NCBI RefSeq assembly: GCF_001618885.1 | Contig: NZ_CP015114.1 | Location: 806,001-870,000 of the forward strand | Length of the DNA: 64,000 nucleotides | Source of the DNA: Staphylococcus condimenti | Lineage (GTDB): Bacteria > Bacillota > Bacilli > Staphylococcales > Staphylococcaceae | Direction of reading: 5' to 3' | Shown here: one piece after another, positions 41,974 through 52,085 of the stretch | How the letters are laid out: each line of letters opens with the position of its first letter | How positions within the stretch are numbered: position 1 is the stretch's first letter | Made by a program: the position numbers and the translations under genes | The notes under the pieces: model-generated | The model's database searches: none | What the model was told of the DNA's origin: nothing | Seen by the model: the letters and a program-made list of their open reading frames with translations, nothing else

Positions 41974-43122
41974 TTAAACTTCTACACTTAAACGTGGAAT
42001 GAATGTTTCGAAGTGGATACGAGATTTGTCGACACCCAACTCATATAATTCATTAACGATTGATTTTAAGAAAGAAATGCCGCCACAAATATAAATTTGT
42101 GTATCATCTGAAACATATGGTTTTAAATCTTCTTTAGTAATATAACCTTCTGCTTCTTTATCGTGTAATGTGTATTCAGCATTATCATATTCTGCTGCAA
42201 AGTTTGCTAAACGTTCAGCAAAAGGTACATCTGAGACATTACGTGTGTTATGAATGAATTGTACACTTTCAGCGTCGCCTTCAACTGCAGCTTCGAACAT
42301 TGATACTAAAGGAGTTACCCCGATACCAGATCCTAAGAATAGTTGCGGTTTGCTTTCTTCATGCAATCTGAACGCACCTACTGGAGCAGTCAGATTAATG
42401 TCGTCTCCGACTTTCAATTCATCATGAAGGATAGTTGATACTTCGCCTTCATTATCTTCTGTAACGTCGCGTTTAACTGCAAATGTTAATGTGTCGTTGT
42501 CTCCACCAACGATTGAATAGTGACGTTTTGCTCTATACGGTAATTTTTCACTGCTTACATCAACAGTGATATATTGACCTGGAATAAATTGACTTAAATC
42601 ATATTCATCTGAAGAAACTGTAAATGCTTTAATGTCAGATGCTACATTTTCAATATTTGTAATTTTAAACGGTTGGAAGCCATCCCATAACATATCGCTA
42701 TACATTTCTTTTTCAACTTCGATAAATACATCGGCAATTTCCCAATAAGCATTAATCCAAGCTTGAATAATTGGATCTTCTTCCTCTAAACCTAAAACTT
42801 CCATAATAGCTGCGATTAAATTATCTCCAACAATTTTATAACCAGCTGGAGGTACTTGTAATGCGCAGTGTTTATAAGCAATTTCTCTTACAACAGGCAT
42901 AATTGAACCTAAATTTTCAATATTTGCTGCTGCAGCTAATACTGTTTGTGCCAAGGCAGTTGATTGCAAACCCTTTTTCTGGTTGGTTTGGTTAAACATG
43001 TTACGTAACTCAGGATGTTCATTAAACATTCTATTATAGAAGAATGACGTAATTTCAACACCTTTGTCTTGTAACACTGGTACTGTTTTTGTAATAATAT
43101 CTTTTTCTTGTTCAGTTAACAT
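41974..43122 (-). CDS. hmp: Flavohemoglobin (nitric oxide dioxygenase)
   Basis: Detoxifies nitric oxide by converting it to nitrate. Globin domain at residues 1-136 with the proximal His in AYKHCALQVPPAGY; FAD-binding domain with PYRAKRHYSIV; NAD-binding domain with FLGSGIGVTPLVSMFEA and the C-terminal FETFIP. 382 aa matches family length. An IS lies 35 bp past its stop, separating it from its terminator. A promoter (-35 TTTATA, 17 bp, -10 TATGAT at 43153-43181) lies upstream. Confidence 0.95.
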   Translation of the reverse strand: MLTEQEKDIITKTVPVLQDKGVEITSFFYNRMFNEHPELRNMFNQTNQKKGLQSTALAQTVLAAAANIENLGSIMPVVREIAYKHCALQVPPAGYKIVGDNLIAAIMEVLGLEEEDPIIQAWINAYWEIADVFIEVEKEMYSDMLWDGFQPFKITNIENVASDIKAFTVSSDEYDLSQFIPGQYITVDVSSEKLPYRAKRHYSIVGGDNDTLTFAVKRDVTEDNEGEVSTILHDELKVGDDINLTAPVGAFRLHEESKPQLFLGSGIGVTPLVSMFEAAVEGDAESVQFIHNTRNVSDVPFAERLANFAAEYDNAEYTLHDKEAEGYITKEDLKPYVSDDTQIYICGGISFLKSIVNELYELGVDKSRIHFETFIPRLSVEV

Positions 43123-43152
43123 TTAACTTCACTCCCTCTTCGACTCAATTTA

Positions 43153-43181
43153 ATCATAATACTGTTTTGTCGATTTATAAA
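43153..43181 (-). promoter_or_regulatory. Possible promoter of hmp
   Basis: Minus strand: -35 TTTATA, 17-bp spacer, -10 TATGAT. The -35 is weak, as expected for an activator-dependent or inducible gene. Confidence 0.5.
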
Positions 43182-43507
43182 CATTTAAATCCTGAGTTCA
43201 CATAATAGTCAAAAATAACAACATTTTTAGACATATATCTATTACTTTTTATATACTTTTGCCTAACTTTAAAACATTAAGCTGAATATAGTTTCAATTT
43301 TTTGTACTATATAAGAGGCCTATCCATCCACACTATTTCGGGTTTTCTGAAAATTTTACGCGTTTTTAATCTAATTTTCATAATTATCATTTAATATTGT
43401 ATGTATCATAAAGATTAGGTCCATAGTATGATGTGACTTAATAAATAAATCGTTATAGTATATGTATAAACCAAAACGTTAGCCATTGAATTCGGAGGTC
43501 GATAAAA
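43182..43507. other. Intergenic region between hmp and the secreted Ig-like gene
   Basis: AT-rich, about 325 bp, no ORF. A -10-like TATAGT near 43455 may serve the downstream gene. I see no operator or RNA structure. Confidence 0.35.
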
Positions 43508-43825
43508 ATGCACAAACTGTTACAGTCTTTATCAGCACTTGGTGTTTCAGCAACTCTTGTTACACCTAATTTGAATGCTGAAGCTACTGACAACTCTGTA
43601 CCTGAATTAAAAGGCGTTGAAGATGCTATCATTCAAAAAGGTGAAAATTACAACCTATTGAATGGAGTCAGTGCTTTTGATAAAGAAGACGGCGATTTAA
43701 CTGATCAAATTAAAGTTAAAGGAAATATTGATACTAATAAAATTGGAAAGTATAAAGTTGAATATCAAGTAATTGACTCAGATGGCGCGAAAGAAATTTC
43801 AGAACGTTACATAGAAGTCAAATAA
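43508..43825 (+). CDS. Small secreted protein with one Ig-like (DUF5011-type) domain
   Basis: 105 aa: signal peptide (MHKLLQSLSALGVSATLVTP, cleavage probably after LNAEA), then one domain with PELKGVEDAIIQKGENYNLL, AFDKEDGDLTDQIKVKGNID and GKYKVEYQVIDSDGA, the hallmark of DUF5011/bacterial Ig-like repeats found in surface proteins. Here the single domain has no LPXTG or wall-binding part, so it is probably released. GGAGG before ATG. Function unknown; it stands alone between terminators. Confidence 0.8.
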   Translation: MHKLLQSLSALGVSATLVTPNLNAEATDNSVPELKGVEDAIIQKGENYNLLNGVSAFDKEDGDLTDQIKVKGNIDTNKIGKYKVEYQVIDSDGAKEISERYIEVK

Positions 43826-43868
43826 TTAGAATAAAAAAATTAATAATAGTTTGTTTTATTTTAAATCC

Positions 43869-43926
43869 GACGCTATCGCTTACATCCCTTAATTGATAAG
43901 GATTCTCAACTATAGCGTCTATTTTT
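43869..43926 (+). terminator. Terminator of the secreted Ig-like gene
   Basis: GACGCTAT and ATAGCGTC pair across a 35-base loop and run into TATTTTTG. Confidence 0.65.
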
Positions 43927-43988
43927 GTGGAAATTGCAATTTATGGCAGTATTCACAAAATGGACACATAATTTTAACAAATCTGTGA

Positions 43989-44033
43989 AAGCCCGTCAGT
44001 CCTAGTGTCTGTTGGGCTTCCTTTTATTTTTTC
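43989..44033 (+). terminator. Second hairpin-terminator upstream of qoxA
   Basis: AAGCCC and GGGCTT pair and are followed by CCTTTTATTTTTT. It follows the terminator of the secreted Ig-like gene by 63 bases and precedes the qox promoter, so it may end a short independent transcript. Confidence 0.6.
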
Positions 44034-44055
44034 AAAAAAAGTTTCCTCCACCCAC

Positions 44056-44083
44056 TTGTAAATATCACGTAATATCTTAAAAT
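44056..44083 (+). promoter_or_regulatory. SigA promoter of qoxABCD
   Basis: -35 TTGTAA, 16-bp spacer, -10 TAAAAT. A 12-bp palindrome CTACAATTGTAG (44096-44107) follows near the expected transcription start. Confidence 0.65.
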
Positions 44084-44125
44084 TATTGTTAAGCCCTACA
44101 ATTGTAGTATTAGGAGGTCAATAAA

Positions 44126-45238
44126 GTGTCAAAAATCAAGTCTTTGCTTCTATTGTTTGGCTCGTTGATTTTACTCAGCGGTTGCGAACATATGGAAGTA
44201 CTTAACCCAAAAGGGCCAATGGCAAGTAGTTTAAAATGGCTGATTATTTATTCAATCATTTTCATGCTTGTTATTGTTGGTGTTGTGTTTGTTCTATTTG
44301 CTGTATTTTCTTATAAATACCGTTATTCAAATACCACTGAATCAGGCAAAATTCATCACAGCACATTGTTAGAAACTATTTGGTTTATCGTACCATTCAT
44401 TATTTTACTTGCTTTGGCTATTCCAACAGTCAAAACATTGTATGATTACGAAAAACCACCTGCTAGCGACAAAGACCCAGTCGTTGTTTATGCAACAAGT
44501 GCAGGTTTCAAATGGTTCTTTGCTTATCCAGAGCAAAAAATTGAAACAGTGAATCATTTAACGATTCCTAAAGATCGTCCGGTAGTATTCAAATTGCAAT
44601 CTATGGATACTATGACAAGTTTCTGGATTCCACAACTTGGCGGTCAAAAATATGCTATGACAGCTATGACAATGGAATGGACTTTAGAAGGTGACAAAGA
44701 AGGTACATACCGTGGACGTAACTCTAACTTCAACGGTGAAGGCTTTGCACGTCAAACTTTCCCAGTTCATGTTGTTAATAACTCTGAGTTTAACAAATGG
44801 GTAGATAAAGCTAAGAAGAAAGAAACTCTTAAACAAGATACTTTCGACAAACAACTTTTACCTACAACTAAAAACCAAGAGTTGACATTCAGCGGAACAC
44901 ACATGGCATTTGTTGATCCAGCAGCTGATCCAGAATATATCTTCTATGCTTATAAACGTTTCCACTTCACTCCAAAAGATCCAAACTTCTATGATCAAAA
45001 AGAAGGCGTTCTAAGCAAACCAGATGCAAAATATCCAGCACGTAAAGCACAAATTACTAACGTAATGTATAACCGTCATGGCATGAAAGAAATGATCTTG
45101 CCTAACGACAAACCATATAACAATGAGTTCAAGAAAGAAGAATCTCATAATATGGACGAAATGGAAAAAGCTCACAAAAACTCTAAAGATAAAAAAGCTT
45201 CAGAGTTAGAAAAGAAAAATGATGGAGGTGAACATTAA
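44126..45238 (+). CDS. qoxA: Quinol oxidase aa3 subunit II, lipoprotein
   Basis: Subunit II of the aa3-type quinol oxidase; a lipoprotein with [14 protein letters not shown] (lipobox LSGC), two transmembrane helices (about 32-57 and 77-97) and a C-terminal cupredoxin fold lacking the CuA ligands, as in quinol oxidases. The 60 C-terminal residues are highly charged. GTG start with AGGAGG. It overlaps qoxB by one base. Confidence 0.95.
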   Translation: MSKIKSLLLLFGSLILLSGCEHMEVLNPKGPMASSLKWLIIYSIIFMLVIVGVVFVLFAVFSYKYRYSNTTESGKIHHSTLLETIWFIVPFIILLALAIPTVKTLYDYEKPPASDKDPVVVYATSAGFKWFFAYPEQKIETVNHLTIPKDRPVVFKLQSMDTMTSFWIPQLGGQKYAMTAMTMEWTLEGDKEGTYRGRNSNFNGEGFARQTFPVHVVNNSEFNKWVDKAKKKETLKQDTFDKQLLPTTKNQELTFSGTHMAFVDPAADPEYIFYAYKRFHFTPKDPNFYDQKEGVLSKPDAKYPARKAQITNVMYNRHGMKEMILPNDKPYNNEFKKEESHNMDEMEKAHKNSKDKKASELEKKNDGGEH

Positions 45239-47220
45239 TGAATTTCCCATGGAATGAATTACTCGTTCACGGTAACTGGATGATTACAATGGCGCAAATT
45301 GGTGCTCCTTTCCTAGTTATTGGTGTCATCGCAGTAATCACATACTTTAAATTGTGGAAATATCTGTACAAAGAGTGGTTTACAACAATTGACCATAAAA
45401 AAATCGGTATCATGTACCTGCTTTGTGCAATCTTAATGTTCGTCCGCGGTGGTATTGATGCGTTATTAATGCGTACTCAATTAACAATTCCAAACAATAC
45501 GTTCTTGGAAGCAAACCACTACAACGAAATTTTCACAACACACGGTGTTATCATGATTATCTTCATGGCAATGCCTTTCATCTTCGGTTTATGGAATGCA
45601 GTTATTCCATTGCAAATCGGAGCACGTGACGTAGCCTTCCCTGTTATGAACAATATCAGTTTCTGGTTGTTCGCAGGCGCAATGTTATTATTCAACCTTT
45701 CATTTATCGTCGGTGGTTCACCTGCTGCAGGTTGGACAAACTATGCACCGCTTGCTGGTGAGTTCAGTCCTGGTCCTGGTGTTAACTACTACTTACTTGC
45801 GATTCAAATCTCAGGTATCGGTACATTAATGACTGGTATTAACTTCTTTGTAACGATTTTAAGAAGTAAATCACCAACAATGAAGTTTATGGAAATGCCA
45901 ATGTTCACAGTGACAACATTTATCACAGCATTAATCGTAATCTTGGTATTCCCAGTATTTACAGTTACACTAGCGCTTATGACAATTGACCGTATTTTCG
46001 GTACACAATTCTTTACAGTTGCACATGGCGGTATGCCGATGTTATGGGCGAACTTCTTCTGGGTATGGGGGCACCCTGAAGTATATATCGTTGTCCTTCC
46101 GGCATTCGGTATCTTCTCAGATATCATTCCAACATTTGCACGTAAACACTTATTTGGACATAAGAGTATGATCTGGGCAACAGCTGCTATTTCATTCTTG
46201 AGTTTCTTAGTTTGGGTTCACCATTTCTTCACAATGGGTAATGGTGCTTTAATCAACTCATTCTTCTCAATCTCAACAATGTTAATCGCTGTTCCAACGG
46301 GTGTTAAAATATTTAACTGGTTAGCCACATTGTATCAAGGTCGGATTACTTTCGAATCACCAATGCTATTCTCATTAGTATTTATCCCAACATTCACTAT
46401 CGGTGGGGTTACTGGTGTAATGCTTGCGATGGCGTCTACTGACTATCAATACCATAATACGTATTTCTTAGTAGCCCACTTCCACTACACATTAGTTTGT
46501 GGTGTTGTATTCGCTTGTTTCGCAGCACTTATCTTCTGGTATCCTAAGATGATGGGTTATAAATTGAATGAGCGTTTAAACAAACCATTCTTCTGGTTAT
46601 TTGTAATTGGATTCAACGTATGTTTCATGCCTCAATTCATTCTTGGATTAGATGGTATGCCTCGTCGTTTATACACTTACATGCCTTCAGATGGTTGGTT
46701 CATGTTAAACGTTATTTCAACAATCGGTGCATTAATGATGGCTGCAAGTGTGTTATTCTTAGTTGCTAACATTATCTACAGTCACTTAAAATCACCACGC
46801 ATTGCAAGTGGTGACTCTTGGGGTCTTGGACGTACTCTAGAATGGAGTACTGCTTCATCAGTACCACCTGTTTACAACTTCGCTATCATTCCAGATTGGG
46901 ATGACTTAGACACATTTGTAGACATGAAAAAACAAGGTCGTCATTATTTAGACAACCATAACTATAAAGATATTCATATGCCAAACAACACACCTGTTGG
47001 TTTCTTCATGGGTATCTTCATGACAATCGGTGGATTCTTCTTAACATTCGAAACAATCATTCCAGCAATCATCTGCTTAATCGGTGTATTCGGTTGTATG
47101 ATTTATCGAAGCTTCCAAGAAGATCACGGTTACTATATTCCAGCTTCTGAAGTAGCTGCTACTGAAGCAAAACTACGTGAAGCTCGCGAAAAAGAAAGGG
47201 AGGCAGCAAGTCATGCATGA
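45238..47220 (+). CDS. qoxB: Quinol oxidase aa3 subunit I
   Basis: Catalytic heme-copper subunit, 660 aa, about 15 helices. Heme and CuB ligands are visible in [28 protein letters not shown] (the His-Tyr crosslink region), WVHHFFT and [12 protein letters not shown]. Proton-pumping quinol oxidase. It overlaps qoxC by 8 bases (translational coupling). Confidence 0.97.
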   Translation: MNFPWNELLVHGNWMITMAQIGAPFLVIGVIAVITYFKLWKYLYKEWFTTIDHKKIGIMYLLCAILMFVRGGIDALLMRTQLTIPNNTFLEANHYNEIFTTHGVIMIIFMAMPFIFGLWNAVIPLQIGARDVAFPVMNNISFWLFAGAMLLFNLSFIVGGSPAAGWTNYAPLAGEFSPGPGVNYYLLAIQISGIGTLMTGINFFVTILRSKSPTMKFMEMPMFTVTTFITALIVILVFPVFTVTLALMTIDRIFGTQFFTVAHGGMPMLWANFFWVWGHPEVYIVVLPAFGIFSDIIPTFARKHLFGHKSMIWATAAISFLSFLVWVHHFFTMGNGALINSFFSISTMLIAVPTGVKIFNWLATLYQGRITFESPMLFSLVFIPTFTIGGVTGVMLAMASTDYQYHNTYFLVAHFHYTLVCGVVFACFAALIFWYPKMMGYKLNERLNKPFFWLFVIGFNVCFMPQFILGLDGMPRRLYTYMPSDGWFMLNVISTIGALMMAASVLFLVANIIYSHLKSPRIASGDSWGLGRTLEWSTASSVPPVYNFAIIPDWDDLDTFVDMKKQGRHYLDNHNYKDIHMPNNTPVGFFMGIFMTIGGFFLTFETIIPAIICLIGVFGCMIYRSFQEDHGYYIPASEVAATEAKLREAREKEREAASHA

Positions 47221-47815
47221 TACAAACACTATTGATGCACGTTCGCATGAAGGTAATTTGAACAAGTTTGGCTTCTGGATCTTCCTAACAGCTGAATTTT
47301 CTTTATTCGGTACTCTATTTGCAACGTTGCTAATTATGCAACATGCTGGTGATTACGCACACAAATTAACAACTGAATTGTTTGAACTTCCATTAGTATT
47401 ATTGATGACATTCGCATTATTGATTAGTTCATATACATGCGGTATCGCAATTTACTATATGAGACAGGAAAAACAAAAATTAATGATGATTTGGATGATC
47501 ATCACAGTTGCGCTTGGTGCTGTCTTCGTCGGATTAGAAATCTACGAATTTGCGCACTATGCTTCTGAAGGTGTAACACCGCAAATCGGTTCTTACTGGT
47601 CAAGTTTCTTCATCTTGTTAGGAACTCACGGTGCCCACGTTTCGTTAGGTATCGTCTGGATTATTTGTTTATTAATCCAAGTGGCAACACGTGGACTTAA
47701 TGAACACAATGCTCCAAAATTATTTATCGTAAGTTTATACTGGCACTTCTTAGATGTTGTATGGATTTTCATCTTTACTGCAGTATATATGATAGGGATG
47801 GTGTATAGCGGATGA
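47213..47815 (+). CDS. qoxC: Quinol oxidase aa3 subunit III
   Basis: 200-aa integral membrane protein, five helices, starting [22 protein letters not shown], with FGTLFATLL and [13 protein letters not shown]. The start at 47213 lies 8 bases inside qoxB and has GGGAGG upstream; the longer frame is inside qoxB. It overlaps qoxD by 4 bases. Confidence 0.94.
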   Translation: MHDTNTIDARSHEGNLNKFGFWIFLTAEFSLFGTLFATLLIMQHAGDYAHKLTTELFELPLVLLMTFALLISSYTCGIAIYYMRQEKQKLMMIWMIITVALGAVFVGLEIYEFAHYASEGVTPQIGSYWSSFFILLGTHGAHVSLGIVWIICLLIQVATRGLNEHNAPKLFIVSLYWHFLDVVWIFIFTAVYMIGMVYSG

Positions 47816-48102
47816 ATACAATCGTAAAACATACAGTCGGCTTTATAGCCTCTATTGTTCTGACACTACTTGCAGTTTTCGTGACTCTTTACACATCATT
47901 GACACTCAATGCTAAAATTACAATTATCTTTGGGTTCGCATTCATCCAAGCTGCAGTTCAGTTATTAATGTTCATGCATTTAACTGAAGGTAAAGATGGA
48001 CAAGCGCAATCATTCAAAGTTATATTCGCCATTATTATTACTCTTATAACTGTAATCGGTTCATACTGGGTAATGGTTGGCGGACACAGTGCACATATGT
48101 AA
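47812..48102 (+). CDS. qoxD: Quinol oxidase aa3 subunit IV
   Basis: Small (96 aa) three-helix subunit that helps assemble the oxidase. [38 protein letters not shown], and [18 protein letters not shown]. Last gene of qoxABCD, followed by a strong terminator at 48131-48170. Confidence 0.92.
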   Translation: MNTIVKHTVGFIASIVLTLLAVFVTLYTSLTLNAKITIIFGFAFIQAAVQLLMFMHLTEGKDGQAQSFKVIFAIIITLITVIGSYWVMVGGHSAHM

Positions 48103-48130
48103 TATAAAACTTTATACTACAAGAAAGCAC

Positions 48131-48170
48131 AAAAAAGCTGGTGAGGCATTTGCCCCACCGGCTTTTTTTA
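48131..48170 (+). terminator. Terminator of qoxABCD
   Basis: AAAGCTGGTGaGGC and GCCcCACCgGCTTT pair with one or two mismatches across a short loop and run into a T-tract. Confidence 0.92.
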
Positions 48171-48238
48171 CATAGAATAGAATATAAGTAATAGTACATA
48201 TTAATAAATTACAATATTCACTTAGGAGGAATTTATAA

Positions 48239-49147
48239 ATGTCAACACCAATAATAATAGATACAGATCCTGGTATTGATGATGCAGCTGCAATTAGTAT
48301 TGCATTGAACCACCCTGCTTTAGACTTGAAAATGATTACTACAGTCAATGGAAATGTAAATATCCATAAAACTACAAGCAATGCACTGCAGTTAAAGGCA
48401 TTTTTCAACAGTGATGTTCCATTACATCAAGGTGCAGCTACGCCTCTTATCAATCAACCTGTAGATGCTGAACACGTACACGGCGAAACAGGGATGGCTG
48501 GTTATGAATTCCCAGAGGCCAATTATGATTTATTAGATTCAGATAACGCTGTAAAAGCTATGAAAGATACTTTATTAAATTCAGACGAACCCATTACATT
48601 GGTCCCTATAGGTCCATTGACTAATATCGCTTTATTATTGAAAACCTATCCAGAAGTAACTGATTATATTAAGGAGATTATTTTAATGGGTGGTAGTGCT
48701 GGTAGAGGAAATGTTACTCCAGCTGCTGAATTCAATATTTATTGTGATCCAGAAGCAGCAGATATTGTTTTTAATGCTCATATCCCAATTACAATGGTCG
48801 GTTTAGATGTAGCACGCGGTGCTAGCCTTTCATATGATGCAATAAACGAATTGCAAAGTAATAACGAAACATCAAACATGCTATATCACATGTTCAATCA
48901 TTATCACGGAGATCAATTTGGTAAAGGTATTGCAGTTTACGATGCTTATACCATTCTATACTTACTTCACCCTGAAAATTTCACAGTAAAAGAAGCAGAA
49001 GTAAATATTGAATTGACAGGCACCTACACTAAAGGAGAAACTGTAGTTGATTTTAGCAGCAAAACAACAAATGCTACTGTTGTACTTTCAGTAGATAAAT
49101 CTAAATTTAAAAATATGCTTTTTGAAGCATTATCATATGCTAAATAA
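48239..49147 (+). CDS. Nucleoside hydrolase (RihC/IunH family)
   Basis: Cleaves ribonucleosides to base and ribose. N-terminal calcium-binding motif IIIDTDPGIDDAAA, MITTVNGNVNI, IPIGPLTNIALLL, MGGSAGRGNVTPAAEFNIYCDPEAA and the C-terminal DAYTILYLL. 302 aa. AGGAGG before the ATG. It stands alone with its own leader, upstream of the DeoR regulator. Substrate preference (inosine-uridine or cytidine-uridine) cannot be set from sequence. Confidence 0.9.
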   Translation: MSTPIIIDTDPGIDDAAAISIALNHPALDLKMITTVNGNVNIHKTTSNALQLKAFFNSDVPLHQGAATPLINQPVDAEHVHGETGMAGYEFPEANYDLLDSDNAVKAMKDTLLNSDEPITLVPIGPLTNIALLLKTYPEVTDYIKEIILMGGSAGRGNVTPAAEFNIYCDPEAADIVFNAHIPITMVGLDVARGASLSYDAINELQSNNETSNMLYHMFNHYHGDQFGKGIAVYDAYTILYLLHPENFTVKEAEVNIELTGTYTKGETVVDFSSKTTNATVVLSVDKSKFKNMLFEALSYAK

Positions 49148-49227
49148 GACACATTTTTAATAAAAGTAACATCATACTATATGCTATAATTACAATACAT
49201 TAAGAAAAAAAGACACAGGTTGTGAAA

Positions 49228-49980
49228 ATGTTGAATTTAAAAGAAGAACGTCATCAATTCATACTTAATAAAATAAAACAATCCAAAAGTGTATCAGTTA
49301 AGGAATTATCAGAAGAAATGCATGTGGTGCCTATGACGATTCGCAGAGATTTAAAAGAACTTGAACAAAAATCTTTGTTAGTCAGAGTACACGGTGGTGC
49401 TGTCGATTCTTCTACTTTCTACAATGAATTGGCAAACGAAGAAAAACAACAATTGAATAGTGAAAATAAACGTGTTATTGCTGAGAAAGCAAGTCGACTT
49501 ATTCAAAACGGCGATATCATTTTCATCGGTTCAGGAACGACAAATGAAGCTATCTATCAATATATTAAAGAAATGAAGCTGCATATTATAACTAATTCGC
49601 TCTATATATTTGAACAATATAAGGATATTGAAAATATGGATGTTGTTTTAATTGGCGGTCGGTATCGAAAAAAGACAGGTTCATTTATCGGACATTTAGC
49701 TATTTCAATGCTCAAAAATTTACATATTGATAAAGCATTTATTGGAGTAAATGGTATTATAGATGATGAAGCTACTACAGCAAACGAAGAAGAAGGAAAT
49801 GCTAATGAACTCATCTTGAGTCAATCAACTGAAAAATATTTGGTATCTGATAGTTCAAAATTCAATACACGCGCATTCACCCCCTTCTATAAAGTTAGAG
49901 ATCTAGATGCAATTATTACTGATAGTGCAATATCATCTGAAGTTGAAGACTATTATAGTAAGCTCACTAAAATTTTATAA
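49228..49980 (+). CDS. DeoR-family repressor, likely LacR
   Basis: 251 aa. N-terminal DeoR helix-turn-helix (EERHQFILNKIKQ, VSVKELSEEMHVVPMTIRRDL) and C-terminal sugar-phosphate-sensing domain with GSGTTNEAIYQ, TNSLYIFEQ, IGGRYRKKTGSFIGHLA, DKAFIGVNGI and YLVSDSSKF. By position ahead of lacABCD it is probably the tagatose-6-phosphate-responsive LacR, although it differs from the S. aureus LacR I remember. Start at 49228 (MLNLKEER), with a GTG two codons earlier as alternative. Promoter: extended -10 TGCTATAAT near 49182-49190. Confidence 0.8.
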   Translation: MLNLKEERHQFILNKIKQSKSVSVKELSEEMHVVPMTIRRDLKELEQKSLLVRVHGGAVDSSTFYNELANEEKQQLNSENKRVIAEKASRLIQNGDIIFIGSGTTNEAIYQYIKEMKLHIITNSLYIFEQYKDIENMDVVLIGGRYRKKTGSFIGHLAISMLKNLHIDKAFIGVNGIIDDEATTANEEEGNANELILSQSTEKYLVSDSSKFNTRAFTPFYKVRDLDAIITDSAISSEVEDYYSKLTKIL

Positions 49981-49992
49981 TTTAATTAGAAC

Positions 49993-50023
49993 ATAAACGC
50001 ACATTTTGAATGTGCGTTTTTTT
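49993..50023 (+). terminator. Terminator of the DeoR regulator gene
   Basis: AAACGCACATT and AATGTGCGTTT pair perfectly across a 3-base loop and run into a T-tract. Confidence 0.92.
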
Positions 50024-50098
50024 ATGTCTAATTTATGAATAATATGCACCAACACCTTCTATAAAACCTTATACATCAATATATCCGACTATATAAAA

Positions 50099-50127
50099 TT
50101 GACATACTTATAAGCAAAGTGTATATT
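50099..50127 (+). promoter_or_regulatory. SigA promoter of lacABCD
   Basis: -35 TTGACA, 17-bp spacer, -10 TATATT, 45 bases before the lacA start. No clear cre or LacR operator was recognised. Confidence 0.85.
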
Positions 50128-50172
50128 CTATATGAGAACAATTTCAAACATTTTCGAATAGGAGGATTTATT

Positions 50173-50604
50173 ATGTCTATTGTTATTCATAGCGATGCAC
50201 AATCACAAGAATTAAAAGATTTTATTTTAAAATCATTAGCTGATGCAGATTACGAAATCGAGGATTTATCAGTAAATAGTTCAGCAAAAACAGTTGATGA
50301 GATTACTTTTGAGGTTACTAAATATGTTCAAGAACATGAAGGTACTAAAGCCATTATCATTGATAAATACGGTATTGCACCTTTTATTCTTGCTAACAAA
50401 CAAAAAAATATCATTGCTGCAACTGTTTCTGATGAGCAATCAGCAAAAATGACGCATAGACACAATAATACAAACGTTATCGTTTTAGGCAGTGAAGTCG
50501 TTGGTAAACTCAACGCTTTAAACTGTGTTAAAGCATTCTTAAAAGCAGGATACGACGCTGGCCGTCATCAAATCAGAATTGATATGTTGAATTCTTTATG
50601 TTAA
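50173..50604 (+). CDS. lacA: Galactose-6-phosphate isomerase subunit LacA
   Basis: 143 aa. With LacB it isomerises galactose-6-phosphate to tagatose-6-phosphate. RpiB/LacA fold: MSIVIHSDAQSQELKDFIL, ALNCVKAFLKAGYDAGRHQ. LacA lacks the catalytic Cys of the RpiB family, as expected. The start at 50173 is fixed by the AGGAGG six bases upstream. First gene of the operon. Confidence 0.93.
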   Translation: MSIVIHSDAQSQELKDFILKSLADADYEIEDLSVNSSAKTVDEITFEVTKYVQEHEGTKAIIIDKYGIAPFILANKQKNIIAATVSDEQSAKMTHRHNNTNVIVLGSEVVGKLNALNCVKAFLKAGYDAGRHQIRIDMLNSLC

Positions 50605-50622
50605 TAGGAGGAAATTGAAATT

Positions 50623-51138
50623 ATGAAAATAGCTATTGGTTGTGACCATATTGTTACTAATATTAAAGCAGAAGTTGCTACTTATTTAAAAAATAACGGA
50701 CACGAAGTTATTGATGTTGGAACTTACGATTATGTACGTACACACTACCCTATTTATGGAACTCGTATCGGTGAATTAGTCGCTAACGGAGATGTAGATT
50801 TTGGTGTTGCTTTATGCGGTACAGGTGTAGGTATTTCCGCTAGTGCAGATAAAGTACCAGGAACTCGTGTAGCACTTGTTCGAGATGCAACAAGCGCACG
50901 CTTAGCTAAAAGTGAATATAACTGTAATATTATCGCAGCTGGCGGTATGGTTACAGGTGTAGATTTAATTAAAAACATTGTTGATACATTTGCTGAAACA
51001 GAGTATGAACCAACTCCGGAAAAAGAAGCGCTTATTAAAGTAATGAACGAATCTTTAAAACCAGAAGATGTTCATTATTCACATGAGATGTTCGATGGTT
51101 ACTTGAAAAAATGGGATAACGGAGAATATCACGACTAA
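50623..51138 (+). CDS. lacB: Galactose-6-phosphate isomerase subunit LacB
   Basis: 171 aa RpiB-family subunit. MKIAIGCDHIVTNIKAEV, the active-site region ALCGTGVGISASADKVPGTRVALV with the catalytic Cys, and C-terminal EPTPEKEALIK. Followed immediately by lacC (overlap of one base at 51138). Confidence 0.94.
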   Translation: MKIAIGCDHIVTNIKAEVATYLKNNGHEVIDVGTYDYVRTHYPIYGTRIGELVANGDVDFGVALCGTGVGISASADKVPGTRVALVRDATSARLAKSEYNCNIIAAGGMVTGVDLIKNIVDTFAETEYEPTPEKEALIKVMNESLKPEDVHYSHEMFDGYLKKWDNGEYHD

Positions 51139-52085
51139 TGACTTTTAAATTATTAACCGTTACATTAAACCCTGCAATTGACATTAATTATCCTATTAAC
51201 AACTTTGAAATAAATACTGTACAGCGTGCTTCAGAAGATTATAAATCTGCTGGAGGAAAAGGTATTAATGTTGCGCGGGTAGCTAACGAATTAGGACTAT
51301 CTGTAACTTGTACTGGTATTATAGGTGGTAAATTCGGTGAATGGCTTACAAATAATTTAGATGAAACGAATATCAACCATGATTTCACTATTTCTCCCGC
51401 TTCTACAAGACTCTGTATCGCTATAAATAGTGAAGGTAGTCAAACAGAAATTCTTGAAAGCGGCGCTTTACAGCCAGAAGAAATTCAAACAAGATTTTTA
51501 GAGCACTTCAATACTATTGCATCTGATTATGATTTAATCACAATTTCAGGCAGCCTTCCTAAAGGATTCCCTGAAAATTATTACGTTAAATTATTAGAAA
51601 TCGCACACAAACAAGAGATTCCTGTTTGTTTAGACACTTCTGGCAAAGTACTGAATTACACTGTAATACATTCAACACACTGCCCTCCTCTACTTATTAA
51701 ACCAAATGATGAGGAGATTAATGAAATTACAAGTGCAGATAATTTAGATTTAGCAAATCAATTATTAGATGAACGCTTAGCTCATATCCCATATATTTTA
51801 TTATCTTTAGGAAAAAATGGAGCACTTTTGCGTTATAACGAAGAAGTTTACAACGTTGATATTCCAAAAATTGTTGCAGTGAATCCCGTAGGATCTGGAG
51901 ACAGTAGTCTAGCTGGTTTCAGTTATGGTCTTTCACAAAATAATAACTATGAAGTAGCCGCTAAATTTGCTATGGCAGCAGGAATATCAAATGCATTAGA
52001 AGCAAGAACTGGACATGTTGATTTAGATAACTTTAAAAAATATAGTAATCAAATAATTATTGAAAAGGTGGCAAAAACCTCATGA
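51138..52085 (+). CDS. lacC: Tagatose-6-phosphate kinase
   Basis: PfkB-family sugar kinase, 315 aa. It makes tagatose-1,6-bisphosphate. N-terminal [12 protein letters not shown] and [10 protein letters not shown] (substrate binding), C-terminal ATP/anion-hole motif [16 protein letters not shown] with the catalytic Asp. It overlaps lacD by 4 bases. Confidence 0.93.
   Translation: MTFKLLTVTLNPAIDINYPINNFEINTVQRASEDYKSAGGKGINVARVANELGLSVTCTGIIGGKFGEWLTNNLDETNINHDFTISPASTRLCIAINSEGSQTEILESGALQPEEIQTRFLEHFNTIASDYDLITISGSLPKGFPENYYVKLLEIAHKQEIPVCLDTSGKVLNYTVIHSTHCPPLLIKPNDEEINEITSADNLDLANQLLDERLAHIPYILLSLGKNGALLRYNEEVYNVDIPKIVAVNPVGSGDSSLAGFSYGLSQNNNYEVAAKFAMAAGISNALEARTGHVDLDNFKKYSNQIIIEKVAKTS

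Noticed and set aside
43923..43960. TTTTGTG...CACAAAA as a Rex site near qoxA
   Set aside because: The arms are 24 bases apart, much too far for Rex.
49980..50172. CcpA (cre) site for lacABCD
   Set aside because: I found no match to the cre consensus near the promoter.
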